A DNA stretch of 64,000 nt from Actinopolymorpha pittospori. GTDB taxonomy: Bacteria; Actinomycetota; Actinomycetes; Propionibacteriales; Actinopolymorphaceae. Positions 16,727 through 25,437 of this stretch are shown here, in pieces. The stretch is from the NCBI RefSeq assembly GCF_014873875.1, contig NZ_JADBEM010000001.1:4340001-4404000 (forward strand). Direction: 5' to 3'. The notes under the pieces were generated by a model. That model was given only the letters and a program-made list of their open reading frames with translations. It ran no database searches and was not told where the DNA came from. Position numbers and translations under genes: made by a program. The number at the start of each line of letters is the position of its first letter. Position 1 is the first letter of the stretch.

Positions 16727-19700
16727 TCAGGCGGGGTCGACGATCGACATGACGCGTTCGCTTTCGTCGCGGACCGGGTGGTGGTCGGCCCCGATGTAGG
16801 ACCGCCACAGCTGGGCGTACTTCCCGCCGGCCGCGAGGAGTTCGCTGTGCGTGCCGTCTTCGATCACCCCGCCGTGGTCGACCACGACGATGCGGTCCGC
16901 GCGTTCGGCCGTGGTCAGGCGGTGGGCGATGAGGAGCGTCGTCCGCTGCCGGGTGAGGGTCTCGGTCGCCTTGATGACCAGTGCCTCGGTGCCGGGGTCG
17001 AGGGCGGCCGTCGCCTCGTCCAGCAGCAGGATGTCGGGGTCGACCAGGTAGGCCCGGGCGAGGGCCAGCAGCTGGCGCTGTCCGGCGGACAGGTTTCGTC
17101 CGCGTTCCCCGACGATGTGGAGGTAGCCGTCCCGCATCCGGGTGATGGCCGCGTGGGCGCCCACCGCCCGTGCTGCCGCCTCGACCTCCGCGTCGGTCGC
17201 CTCGGGGCGGCCGTAGGCGATGGCGTCCCGAACCGTACCGGGGAAGAGGAACGACTCCTGGGGAACGTACCCGAGCCGGTGGCGGTAGGAGGCGAGGTCG
17301 AGGTCGCGCAGGTCCTGCCCGTCGACGCGGACACTCCCGCCGGTCGGGTCGTAGAAGCGGGCGACCAGCTTGACCAGGGTCGTCTTGCCGGCACCCGTCT
17401 CGCCCACCAGCGCGACCGTCTGTCCGGGACGCACCCGCAGGTCGATTCCCTGGAGCGCGTCGCCGGCGGCGTTCTGGTAGTGGAAGTGAACGTCGTCGAA
17501 CACGATCTCGCCGGAGAGCTTCCCGACCGCCTTGGGGTTCTCCGCCTGCGGCGTCGAGGTCGGAGTGCGCAGCAGGTCGCGGATCCGTCGGATGCCGACA
17601 ATGGCCTGCTGGTATCCGTCGAACACCTGGGAGAGCTGCTGGACGGGTGAGAAGAACAGGTCGAGGTAGAGCAGGTAGGCGATGAGCGCGCCGGCGGTCA
17701 ACGACCCGTTGTGGATGAGTCCGGCGCCGATGCCGAGCACCATCGAAGCCGCCGCCAGGTTGAGGAACTGGACGAACGGGAAGTACAGCCCGATGTAGCG
17801 CTGGGCCCGGAGTCGGCTGACGCGGTAGGAGTCGCTCTTCTCCTCGAACCGATCCGCGTTGTGCTCCTCCCGGCCGAACGCCTGCGCGACCCGCATGCCC
17901 GCGACGTTCTCCTGCAAGCTCGAGTTGACGACGCTGATGCGTTCGCGGGCCTCCTGGTAGGCGGTCGCGGACTTCGCCCGGAAGATCAGCGTGGCCACCA
18001 GCAGGACCGGCATCAGCGCCAGCACCGCGAGGGCGAGTTCCCAGTTGATCCAGACCAGCGCGACGAACACCCCGACGAACTGCAGGATCGACACGACCGC
18101 GGTCAGCAGGGACGTCTGCAGGAACGTCGACAGGGCGTCGATGTCGGTGGTCATCCGGGTCATGATCCGGCCACCCATCTCGCGCTCGTAGTAGTCGAGC
18201 CCGAGGCGCTGCAGGTGGGAGAAGAGCTTGACCCGTAGGGCGTAGAGGACACGTTCGCCGGTACGGCCGGTGGTGCGGGTCTGGGCGATCTTGACGATCC
18301 AGTCGCCGAGCACGACCAGCAGCGCGACGCCCGCCGCCACGAGGATCACGGAGAACGCGTGCTGCTGGACACCGGAGTCGACCCCGTGCCGGATCAGCAG
18401 GGGCAGCGCCAGCGAGGCCGCCGCGTCGAGCGCGACAAGGACGAGCGCCAGCAACAGGACGTTGGTGAAGGGTCGCAGCGTCCGCGGGAGGGTGAAGCCC
18501 GGGTCGGGCTTCTGGGCCTCGGTCATGTCGACGTTGGGCACGTCGACGGCGGGCGGCAGTTTCGCCACCTTGGCCAGCAGGTCGGGGGTGGGTGGCATGC
18601 CGGACAGCCAGCCGCCGCCTCCGCCTCCACCGCCACCACCGAAGCCGCCTCCGCCACCGCCACCGAAGCCACCGCCGAGACCGGTCGGTGTCTGCACCCG
18701 CATCAACTGGCTGGGCTGGTCGGACTCACTGCGTACCCACATCGAGGGTGTGACACCGTCGATCCGCTCGTCGGTCTCCTCGCGGGCGAGGAAGCTCTCG
18801 AGGTCGCCGGCCTCGATCCCTTCCGCGTCCTCGCCGGGGCCGGACAGCAGCAACCGGTACAGCGGGCACCGGCTGGTGAGCTCCTCGTCGGTGCCCATGT
18901 CGATGACCCGGCCCGCGTCCAGGACGGCGATCCGGTCGGCCAACTGCAGCGTGGACTGCCGGTGGGCGATGATGATCGTCGTACGTCCGGCCATGACGTG
19001 GCGGAGCGTGGCGTGGATCTCCGCCTCGGTCTGGGGGTCGACCGCGGACGTCGCGTCGTCGAGGACCAGCAGGCTCGGGTCGCTGAGCAGCGCCCGGGCC
19101 AGTGCGACCCGCTGGCGCTGTCCGCCGGAGAGGGTGAGACCGCGCTCGCCCACCACCGTGTCGTACCCGTCGGGAAGTGCCTCGATGAAGTCCGTCGCCT
19201 CGGCGGCGCGAGCGGCGGCGCGGACCTGTTCGTCGGTCGCGTCGGGCCGGCCGTAGGCGATGTTGGAGCGCACCGAGTCCGAGAACAGGAAGCTGTCCTC
19301 GAAGACCAGACCGATCCGGGAGCGCAGGGACGCGAGGGTGAAGTCGCGTACGTCGTGGCCGTCGACGATGACCGAGCCGCGTTGTACCTCGTAGAAGCGG
19401 GGAAGCAGTTGGGAGATCGTCGACTTGCCCGAGCCCGCCGTACCGACCAGGGCCACGGTCTCACCGGGCTCGACCCGCACGGACAGGCCGCGGAGCACGG
19501 GGTCGGAGCGGAGGTAGCCGAAGTCGACGTCGCGGAGTTCGACCGCGCCGACACCGCGTGCTGGCTCCACCGCGTCGGGCTTCTCGGTGATCGTCGGCCG
19601 GGAGTCGATGACCTCGAACACCCGGATGACGCTGGCCCTCGCCTGCTGGCTCATGACCAGGAAGTTGGAGAGCATCCGGGTCGGTGCGATCAGCTGGCTG

Positions 19701-20608
19701 AGATAACTCGAGAACGCGAGGAAGGTACCGAGCGTGATGTGCCCGTTGACCGCGAGCCAGCCGCCGAGGGCGAGGATGCCGACCTGTCCGAGCAGCGGAA
19801 CGGACTGCAGGGTCGGGCTGTAGCGGCTGGTGAGCCGGACCGCCCGCATGCGGGAGCCGAACAGGCGCCGTGCCTGGCGTTCGAGCCGGCCGAGTTCGCG
19901 TTGCTCCTGGCCGAATCCCTTCACGACCCGCACGCCGGTGACCGCCGCGTCGACGATGCCGGCGTTCTCGGCCGCCTGCTGCTGGGCGTCCCACGTCGCG
20001 GGGAACAGTCGGCTCCGGCTGTGGTAGCCGATCAGGAGCAGGGCGGGGGCCACGGCGAGCGCGATCAGGGTGAGCAGCGGCGAGAGCCAGGCCATGATGA
20101 TGAGCGAGATGATGAACAACAGGATGTTGCCCATCATCATGGGGAGCATCTGAAGCAGGCCCTGGACCATCATGATGTCGCTGATGGACCGGCTGACGAC
20201 CTGCCCGGTGTGGAGTTCGTCCTGGCGGGCCCCGTCCAGCCGGGACAGCGATCGGAACAGGTCGCCGCGGATCCTGTGCTGGACGTCCAACGCCAGCTTG
20301 CCGCCGAGATAGCGACGTACGAACCCTGAGCCGAAGGTCACCAACCCGAGCCCGAGCATCACCATGATCCACGGCAGCATCGGCTGGTCCTGCGCGATGA
20401 TCACGTCATCGACGATCTCGCGTTGGACGAGCGGGACGAAGGCGCTCGCCGCCATGCCGACGATCCCACCGCCGAAGGCGGCGAAGACCAGGATGCGGGA
20501 CTGCCAGCCATAGCGGGCGAGGCGGCGAATCCACTGATTGGCAGAGGGGACGTCGTCCGCGGGAACGTCGTCGGTTCGTGCGGGGGCTTCGGGACTGGTG
20601 GTTGTCAT
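16727..20608 (-). CDS. Single-chain heterodimer-type ABC exporter (TMD-NBD-TMD-NBD)
   Basis: A 1293-aa fusion of two half-exporters. First half: TMD about 30-330, Walker A GTAGSGKST (near 390), signature LSGGQRQRVALARAL (near 492), Walker B LLVLDDATSAVD (near 516). Second half: TMD about 700-1000, Walker A GETGAGKTT (near 1070), signature LSAGQRQ (near 1172), Walker B ILLLDEATAALD. Asp replaces the catalytic Glu in the first Walker B and the second signature is altered, so both defects fall in one composite site, as in TM287/288- and BmrCD-type exporters. A very Gly-rich linker (about 640-668) joins the halves. ATGA overlap with the upstream MarR gene indicates a drug- or lipid-export operon under MarR control. 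Confidence 0.92.
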   Translation of the reverse strand: MTTTSPEAPARTDDVPADDVPSANQWIRRLARYGWQSRILVFAAFGGGIVGMAASAFVPLVQREIVDDVIIAQDQPMLPWIMVMLGLGLVTFGSGFVRRYLGGKLALDVQHRIRGDLFRSLSRLDGARQDELHTGQVVSRSISDIMMVQGLLQMLPMMMGNILLFIISLIIMAWLSPLLTLIALAVAPALLLIGYHSRSRLFPATWDAQQQAAENAGIVDAAVTGVRVVKGFGQEQRELGRLERQARRLFGSRMRAVRLTSRYSPTLQSVPLLGQVGILALGGWLAVNGHITLGTFLAFSSYLSQLIAPTRMLSNFLVMSQQARASVIRVFEVIDSRPTITEKPDAVEPARGVGAVELRDVDFGYLRSDPVLRGLSVRVEPGETVALVGTAGSGKSTISQLLPRFYEVQRGSVIVDGHDVRDFTLASLRSRIGLVFEDSFLFSDSVRSNIAYGRPDATDEQVRAAARAAEATDFIEALPDGYDTVVGERGLTLSGGQRQRVALARALLSDPSLLVLDDATSAVDPQTEAEIHATLRHVMAGRTTIIIAHRQSTLQLADRIAVLDAGRVIDMGTDEELTSRCPLYRLLLSGPGEDAEGIEAGDLESFLAREETDERIDGVTPSMWVRSESDQPSQLMRVQTPTGLGGGFGGGGGGGFGGGGGGGGGGWLSGMPPTPDLLAKVAKLPPAVDVPNVDMTEAQKPDPGFTLPRTLRPFTNVLLLALVLVALDAAASLALPLLIRHGVDSGVQQHAFSVILVAAGVALLVVLGDWIVKIAQTRTTGRTGERVLYALRVKLFSHLQRLGLDYYEREMGGRIMTRMTTDIDALSTFLQTSLLTAVVSILQFVGVFVALVWINWELALAVLALMPVLLVATLIFRAKSATAYQEARERISVVNSSLQENVAGMRVAQAFGREEHNADRFEEKSDSYRVSRLRAQRYIGLYFPFVQFLNLAAASMVLGIGAGLIHNGSLTAGALIAYLLYLDLFFSPVQQLSQVFDGYQQAIVGIRRIRDLLRTPTSTPQAENPKAVGKLSGEIVFDDVHFHYQNAAGDALQGIDLRVRPGQTVALVGETGAGKTTLVKLVARFYDPTGGSVRVDGQDLRDLDLASYRHRLGYVPQESFLFPGTVRDAIAYGRPEATDAEVEAAARAVGAHAAITRMRDGYLHIVGERGRNLSAGQRQLLALARAYLVDPDILLLDEATAALDPGTEALVIKATETLTRQRTTLLIAHRLTTAERADRIVVVDHGGVIEDGTHSELLAAGGKYAQLWRSYIGADHHPVRDESERVMSIVDPA

Positions 20609-21099
20609 CTGCGTGCGGGCACCTCGGCGGTAGTCGGAGACGGGTCGACCTGACCGGCGGGGCCGGCCTGGCCGGAGGAGCGGCGGGCCCAGCGTGCGTC
20701 CAGGGCGTCGTCCACCTCCGCGAGTTGAAGGAGCAGCGCTGCCGGGTCGGAGATCTCCTCGAGGAGCGGTCGCAGCCGCTCGCCGTACGCCCGTTCGGTG
20801 TGGGCGAGTGCCTCCTCGCCCTTCGGCGTGAGGGCCAGCCGGACGACCCGACGGTCACCGGGCTGGCTGCTGCGGGTGAGGAGCCCGGCGGCGACCATCC
20901 CGTCGACGAGGACGGTGACCGCGGGTTTGCTCGTCGCGAGGCGGGTCGCGATCTGGGTCGACCGCTCGGTGCCACGGGAGACGAGTTCGAGGATGCGGAA
21001 CTGCGCGAGGCTCAACCCCGCGTCGGCGCGCTCGAAGAGACGGGACAAACGGACGATCGCTCGCACAGCGCGCTCGACGGATGGTTGCTGCTCTTTCAC
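20605..21099 (-). CDS. MarR family transcriptional regulator
   Basis: About 164 aa from GTG 21099 (TTG 21108 is an alternative). It has the winged-helix MarR layout: SLAQFRILELVSRGTERSTQIATRLATSKPAVTVLVDGMVAAGLLTRSSQPGDRRVVRLALT, including the wing DRR motif. Its stop overlaps the start of the exporter gene (ATGA at 20605-20608), so the two are cotranscribed and translationally coupled. A perfect inverted repeat over the -10 just upstream of the start suggests autorepression relieved by a ligand that the exporter removes. The disordered tail is rich in Gly/Pro/Ala. Confidence 0.88.
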   Translation of the reverse strand: MKEQQPSVERAVRAIVRLSRLFERADAGLSLAQFRILELVSRGTERSTQIATRLATSKPAVTVLVDGMVAAGLLTRSSQPGDRRVVRLALTPKGEEALAHTERAYGERLRPLLEEISDPAALLLQLAEVDDALDARWARRSSGQAGPAGQVDPSPTTAEVPARR

Positions 21100-21100
21100 A

Positions 21101-21115
21101 GTTAACAAGCTTAAC
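21101..21115. promoter_or_regulatory. Probable MarR operator overlapping the -10
   Basis: GTTAA-CAAGC-TTAAC is a perfect inverted repeat. On the minus strand the -10-like TAAGCT lies inside it, 8 nt before GTG 21099, so bound repressor would block RNA polymerase. The site is A/T-rich in an otherwise GC-rich region. Confidence 0.65.
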
Positions 21116-21321
21116 CATCTTGTCGAGGGACGAGCCCGGCTCGATCAGGCCACACTCGGTCAGGCCCGGACAATGTGCGGCAACGGACGAGGTGCGGACG
21201 AGTGTGGAGAGTGCGGACAGTGCCGTTTCGCCCAGATCGCCCCGGAGTGCGCCGGCCGCCTGCGTGACGCGCCGATCACCCAGCGAACGCGCGCTGCCGA
21301 CCCGCCCGGTGCGATCTCTTG

Positions 21322-21327
21322 TAAGGT
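21322..21327 (+). promoter_or_regulatory. Leaderless -10 element (TAAGGT) of the GNAT gene
   Basis: TAAGGT, exactly 6 nt, then GTG 21334; no ribosome site. Confidence 0.6.
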
Positions 21328-21333
21328 CTGCGG

Positions 21334-21903
21334 GTGCCTGACGAACCTGTGCTACTGACCAGCCGTCTGTCGCTCCGTCGGTGGCGGGAGGCCGACCTCG
21401 AGCCGTTCGCCGCACTCAACAGCCACCCCGAGGTCATGGAGCACTTTCCGGCTCCGATGACCCGCGAGCAGAGCGACGACCTGGTACGCCGGATCGAGGC
21501 CGGGTTCGACGAGCGCGGCTACGGCCTGTGGGCGCTCGAAGTGCTGGCAACCGGGCAGTTCATCGGGTTCACCGGGCTGTCGAAACCCTCGTTCGAGGCG
21601 CACTTCACCCCGACCGTGGAGATCGGCTGGCGGCTCGCGCGATCCGCGTGGGGCAACGGATACGCCCCCGAGGCGGCGCGTGCGGCGCTCGCCTTCGGCT
21701 TCGACAAAGTGGGGCTGAAGGAGATCGTGTCGTTCACGGCCGTCCCGAACCTCAGGTCGCAGTCGGTGATGCGCAAGATCGGCATGACGCATGCTCCGGC
21801 GGACGACTTCGACCACCCTGGGCTGCGCCCCGACAGCCCGCTCCACCGGCACGTACTGTGGCGGATCACCGCCGAGCGGTGGCGGGCCGGGGAAGCGGAG
21901 TGA
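21334..21903 (+). CDS. GNAT family N-acetyltransferase (RimJ/RimL-like)
   Basis: A 189-aa acetyl-CoA-dependent N-acetyltransferase. The sequence follows the RimJ/RimL pattern: LLTSRLSLRRWREADLEPFAALNSHPEV, GFTGLSKPSFEAHFTPTVEIGWRLARSAWGNGYAPEAARAALAFGF (acetyl-CoA loop), VPNLRSQSVMRKIGM near the end. Possible substrates are ribosomal-protein N-termini or small amines. GTG 21334 is leaderless. It lies between the MarR operon and an AAC(3)-type gene on the same strand, but with separate promoters. Confidence 0.88.
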   Translation: MPDEPVLLTSRLSLRRWREADLEPFAALNSHPEVMEHFPAPMTREQSDDLVRRIEAGFDERGYGLWALEVLATGQFIGFTGLSKPSFEAHFTPTVEIGWRLARSAWGNGYAPEAARAALAFGFDKVGLKEIVSFTAVPNLRSQSVMRKIGMTHAPADDFDHPGLRPDSPLHRHVLWRITAERWRAGEAE

Positions 21904-21981
21904 CCGCCAGGTAGGGGTTCCACCTTCCGCCGGCCGGATATCCGGATGTGGGCGGTCGGTGCCGCGTGACATGCTCGCGGG

Positions 21982-22788
21982 GTGTCCGAAGCTGACGAAC
22001 AGACCGAACCCCGCACCCGGGAGAGCCTCGCCGCCGACCTGCGACGCCTCGGCGTACGTCCGGGCAGCGTCGTGCTCGTCCACTCCTCGCTGTCCTCGCT
22101 CGGTTGGGTGTGCGGCGGCCCGGTCGTGGTGGTGCAGGCGCTCCTTGACGTCCTGGGCCCGGCGGGCACCCTCGTCGTGCCGACCCACACCGGCGTCAAC
22201 TCCGACCCAGCCGGTTGGGTGAACCCGCCCGTACCCGAGTCGTGGTGGCCGGTGATCCGGGCACACATGCCGCCGTTCGACCCGGCCCTGACACCGAGCA
22301 CGGCCGTCGGCATCATTCCGGAGACGGTTCGGAACTGGCCGGGGGCCGTACGCAGTGATCATCCGCGCACGTCGTTCGCCGCGTTGGGCGCCCGGGCGAA
22401 GGAGGTCACCGCCGACCACCGCCTCGACTCCGGGCTCGGCGACGAGTCGCCGTTGGGACGCGTCTACGCGCTGGACGGCGACATCCTCCTGCTCGGCGTC
22501 GGGCACGGGAACAACACCTCGATGCACCTGGCCGAGTACCGGACTCCGGAGTCTCCGGTGGCAGAGCACGCGGCGGCGGTTCGCACCGCGGCCGGCGAGC
22601 GGGAGTGGGCGACCTGGACCGAGATCGACGTCGACTCCGACGACTTCACCCGGCTGGGCGCCGACTTCGACGCGGCCCACCACCCCTCGATCGGCCTGGT
22701 GGGTTCGGCCCGCTGCACGCTCGCCCGGCAACGGGAGGTTGTCGACTTCGCGGTCGGGTGGCTCAAGGAGAACCGCCGCCGTACCTGA
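21982..22788 (+). CDS. Aminoglycoside N(3)-acetyltransferase (AAC(3)) family protein
   Basis: A 268-aa member of the AAC(3)/FrbF-like antibiotic NAT family. Characteristic blocks are visible: VVLVHSSLSSLGWVCGG near the N-terminus, RSDHPRTSFAALGARA in the middle, and SPLGRVYALDGDILLLGVGHGNNTSMHLAEY in the core acetyl-CoA/substrate region. Members acetylate the 3-amino group of 2-deoxystreptamine aminoglycosides, but chromosomal actinomycete copies also act on unrelated amines. GTG 21982 is preceded by CATGCT and 6 nt, close to the leaderless pattern. Resistance would need testing. Confidence 0.85.
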   Translation: MSEADEQTEPRTRESLAADLRRLGVRPGSVVLVHSSLSSLGWVCGGPVVVVQALLDVLGPAGTLVVPTHTGVNSDPAGWVNPPVPESWWPVIRAHMPPFDPALTPSTAVGIIPETVRNWPGAVRSDHPRTSFAALGARAKEVTADHRLDSGLGDESPLGRVYALDGDILLLGVGHGNNTSMHLAEYRTPESPVAEHAAAVRTAAGEREWATWTEIDVDSDDFTRLGADFDAAHHPSIGLVGSARCTLARQREVVDFAVGWLKENRRRT

Positions 22789-22817
22789 CGGCTGCGGCCT
22801 GTGGTGGACTTGGAACC

Positions 22818-23351
22818 ATGATCGAACCAGAGCCGCACGTCGAACTTCCAGACGATCTTCCGGTCCGGGAACGCGACGTGGTGCGGCTCGTGGTGCTCGA
22901 CGCCAACGACGAGGTGCTGCTCTTCCACACCCACGACCCGACCTACCCGGAGCTGGGCCAGTGGTGGGAGTTGCCCGGAGGCGGCATCGAGTCGGGCGAG
23001 ACCTACCGCGACGCCGCCGTCAGGGAGTTGCTCGAGGAGACGGGCATCGCCATCACAGTCGATTCTGTTGGTGCCGCCACCTGGTCACGCCGAGCTTCGT
23101 TCCGCTACCGCGGCACCCGGCACCTCCAGAACGAGGTGGTCGCGCTCGTACGCCTGTCTGGTTTGGGTCCTGCCGTCGACGGGTCGCAGCGCGTGGAGTT
23201 CGAGGACGATGACTACTTCGGCTTCCGCTGGTGGCCGGTGGCCGAGCTGATCAGCAGCCGCGAGCGGTTCTACCCCGGCAGGCTGCCGGAGTTGCTGGGA
23301 GCCCTGCTCGCCGGTGACTCGGTTGAGGAGCCGTTCGAGCTCTGGTCGTAG
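22818..23351 (+). CDS. NUDIX hydrolase
   Basis: A 177-aa NUDIX enzyme. The box GGGIESGETYRDAAVRELLEETGI is complete, with all metal-binding glutamates. The preceding VVLDANDEVLLFHTHDPTYPELGQWWELPGG and the later FGFRWWPVAELI are typical of actinobacterial 8-oxo-dGTP/NDP-X hydrolase-like proteins. ATG 22818 is the first family-like start. It follows the AAC(3)-type gene by 29 bp and may be cotranscribed. Substrate unknown. Confidence 0.88.
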   Translation: MIEPEPHVELPDDLPVRERDVVRLVVLDANDEVLLFHTHDPTYPELGQWWELPGGGIESGETYRDAAVRELLEETGIAITVDSVGAATWSRRASFRYRGTRHLQNEVVALVRLSGLGPAVDGSQRVEFEDDDYFGFRWWPVAELISSRERFYPGRLPELLGALLAGDSVEEPFELWS

Positions 23352-23496
23352 CCGGCCGGTAGCCGACCGGTTTCCCGCGTGGGTGGACGAATCTCGTTCC
23401 CGCCGACAGAATGTCCGGGCCTTTGATTCGCATGCCAGTACGACCCGATCCGAGGTCGTCCGGCATCCACGTCTGGCGTCGAGGTCTGGTCCGCAG

Positions 23497-25437
23497 GTGA
23501 GCTCCGACGTCTCCGCACCCGGGGGTGCTGTGGTCGCACGAGGGCAAGCTCGCACGGACGTCCTGACCCGACCACTACGACGGTGGCGGTCGCTCCTGCG
23601 GCTGCTCTGGCGGGCGGGTCCCGCTCATGTCGTGGCCCTCGGTGTTCTCGTCGTCGTCCTCGGTCTTCTCCCCACCGCGATCATTCTCGCGACGGGTGAG
23701 CTGGTCGGTGCACTCCCGGCGGCCGTCGAGCATGGGCTCGGCTCGGCGGACGGGACGACCGCGTTGCTCGCCCTGGCCGCCGTGATCGTGGGCTGGACGC
23801 TCCGGGCGTTCGGACACAACGCCGCGGGCTACCTCCGCCAGGTGTTGGACAGCGCCTTCACCAGCACGTTCCACGAGACGATCGCTCGGAGCGTTCTGGG
23901 CACCCGCGGTGTCGCCCCGCTCGAACGCCCGGAGGTGACCGGTGAGCTCGCCGCCCTGGAGGACGCCGAGCGGCGTGGCCAACTCCGCTCGACGGTCAGC
24001 ACGATGTCGAACATCGCCATGAGCAGGCTCACCGGGCTCAGCGCGCTCATCGTCCTGTTGGGCCTGCGGTGGTGGGCGCCGCTGCTCCTCGCGTCGGTGT
24101 GGCAGCTGGTCAACCTGTCCTATCGGCGGGCCAGCGCCAAAGGCGTCACGGTCGGGATCAGCGAGGGCGCGTCGGAGGTGCGACGGTCGGAGTACCTGCG
24201 TGGCCTGGCGGTCGGTCCGGGTGCCGCAAAGGAGGTGCGGGTCTTCGGCCTGGCCGGGTGGGTGGTCGGACAGTATGCCGACGCATGGTCGAGCGTGCTC
24301 GGCGCGATCTGGCGTAGCCGGCGAGCCAACCGGCTTCTGACCGCGGTGGTGGTCGCCGCCATCCTGCTCGCTCACGGGTTGGTCCTGCTCACGTTGAGCC
24401 GGGACGTCAACCGCGGCGCCATCGGCGTAGGGGAGGTGGCCGTCTTCGTCCAGGCGGCCGTCGTCTCCTTCAGCTTCGGCTGGCTGGGCGACATGCAGTG
24501 GTGGTTGACCAGGTCGCTCGACGCCGTCGAACGCGTGGAGCGGCTGGGTTCGCTGCTCGCCACCACGGATCCGGTTCGCCCCACACCACCGGATCGGCGG
24601 CGTACGGACGGCGCGGTCGACGTACGCCTGCGCGACGTCAGCTTCACCTACCACGGGCGTTCACGTCCGACACTCGACCGACTGAACGTGCACGTCGCGG
24701 CCGGCCAGTCGACGGCGATCGTCGGTGCGAACGGCGCCGGTAAGTCCACCATGGTGAAGCTCCTGTGCGGCCTCTACGAGCCCGACTCGGGACGGGTCCT
24801 GCTCGATGGCCTGGACGCGGAGGTGGCGGCCAGGGGACGGGTCGCGGTCATCTTCCAGGACTTCGTGCGCTACGAACTCTCGCTTCGGGCGAACGTCGGA
24901 TTCGGCAGCCTGACCACGGCGGACGACGACGTGCCGGTCGACGACACCGCGGTCGACCCGGTCGCGGCCGCGCTCCGCGACGCCGGCGGTGCCGAGCTGC
25001 TGGCGCGGCTCCCCAACGGGTGGGACACGGTGCTGGCCCGCGGCTACGACGGCGGCGTGGACCTGTCCGGTGGTGAGTGGCAGCGGGTCGCCCTCGCGCG
25101 CGCACTGGCCGCGGTCCGTGGCGGCGCCGGCCTGCTGATCCTCGACGAGCCGACCGCGAACCTCGACGTGCGTGCTGAGACCGAACTGTTCGAGCAGTTC
25201 CTCGATCTCACGCGGGGCACGACCACGATCCTCGTGTCGCATCGACTGTCCAGCGTGCGCCGCGCCGACCGCATTCTCGTCGTACACGACCGGCGAATCG
25301 TCGAGGACGGCTCCCACCAGGAGCTGATCGCCCAAGAGGGCCGCTACGCACGTATGTTCGCCCTGCAGGCGCAGCGGTTCGCGGTGGAGGAGCCGGCTGC
25401 GGTGCCGTCGGGACCGGAGGTGGTCCGCGATGCGTGA
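23497..25437 (+). CDS. ABC transporter permease/ATPase (half-exporter A)
   Basis: About 646 aa from GTG 23497 (GTG 23530 also possible). An N-terminal six-helix exporter TMD (LLRLLWRAGPAHVVALGVLVVVLG onward) is followed by the ATPase: Walker A GANGAGKST, Q-loop VIFQDF, signature LSGGEWQRVALARAL, Walker B LLILDEPTANLD, and switch His in LVSHRL. The following gene overlaps its last codons (start at 25430), so the two are coupled and should form a heterodimer. This TMD type is common in actinobacterial exporters linked to peptide natural products, but no precursor or maturation gene is present here. Confidence 0.88.
   Translation: MSSDVSAPGGAVVARGQARTDVLTRPLRRWRSLLRLLWRAGPAHVVALGVLVVVLGLLPTAIILATGELVGALPAAVEHGLGSADGTTALLALAAVIVGWTLRAFGHNAAGYLRQVLDSAFTSTFHETIARSVLGTRGVAPLERPEVTGELAALEDAERRGQLRSTVSTMSNIAMSRLTGLSALIVLLGLRWWAPLLLASVWQLVNLSYRRASAKGVTVGISEGASEVRRSEYLRGLAVGPGAAKEVRVFGLAGWVVGQYADAWSSVLGAIWRSRRANRLLTAVVVAAILLAHGLVLLTLSRDVNRGAIGVGEVAVFVQAAVVSFSFGWLGDMQWWLTRSLDAVERVERLGSLLATTDPVRPTPPDRRRTDGAVDVRLRDVSFTYHGRSRPTLDRLNVHVAAGQSTAIVGANGAGKSTMVKLLCGLYEPDSGRVLLDGLDAEVAARGRVAVIFQDFVRYELSLRANVGFGSLTTADDDVPVDDTAVDPVAAALRDAGGAELLARLPNGWDTVLARGYDGGVDLSGGEWQRVALARALAAVRGGAGLLILDEPTANLDVRAETELFEQFLDLTRGTTTILVSHRLSSVRRADRILVVHDRRIVEDGSHQELIAQEGRYARMFALQAQRFAVEEPAAVPSGPEVVRDA

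Noticed and set aside
18359..20329. Long plus-strand open frame opposite the ABC exporter
   Set aside because: Low-complexity product with no motif; the opposite strand encodes complete ABC motifs.
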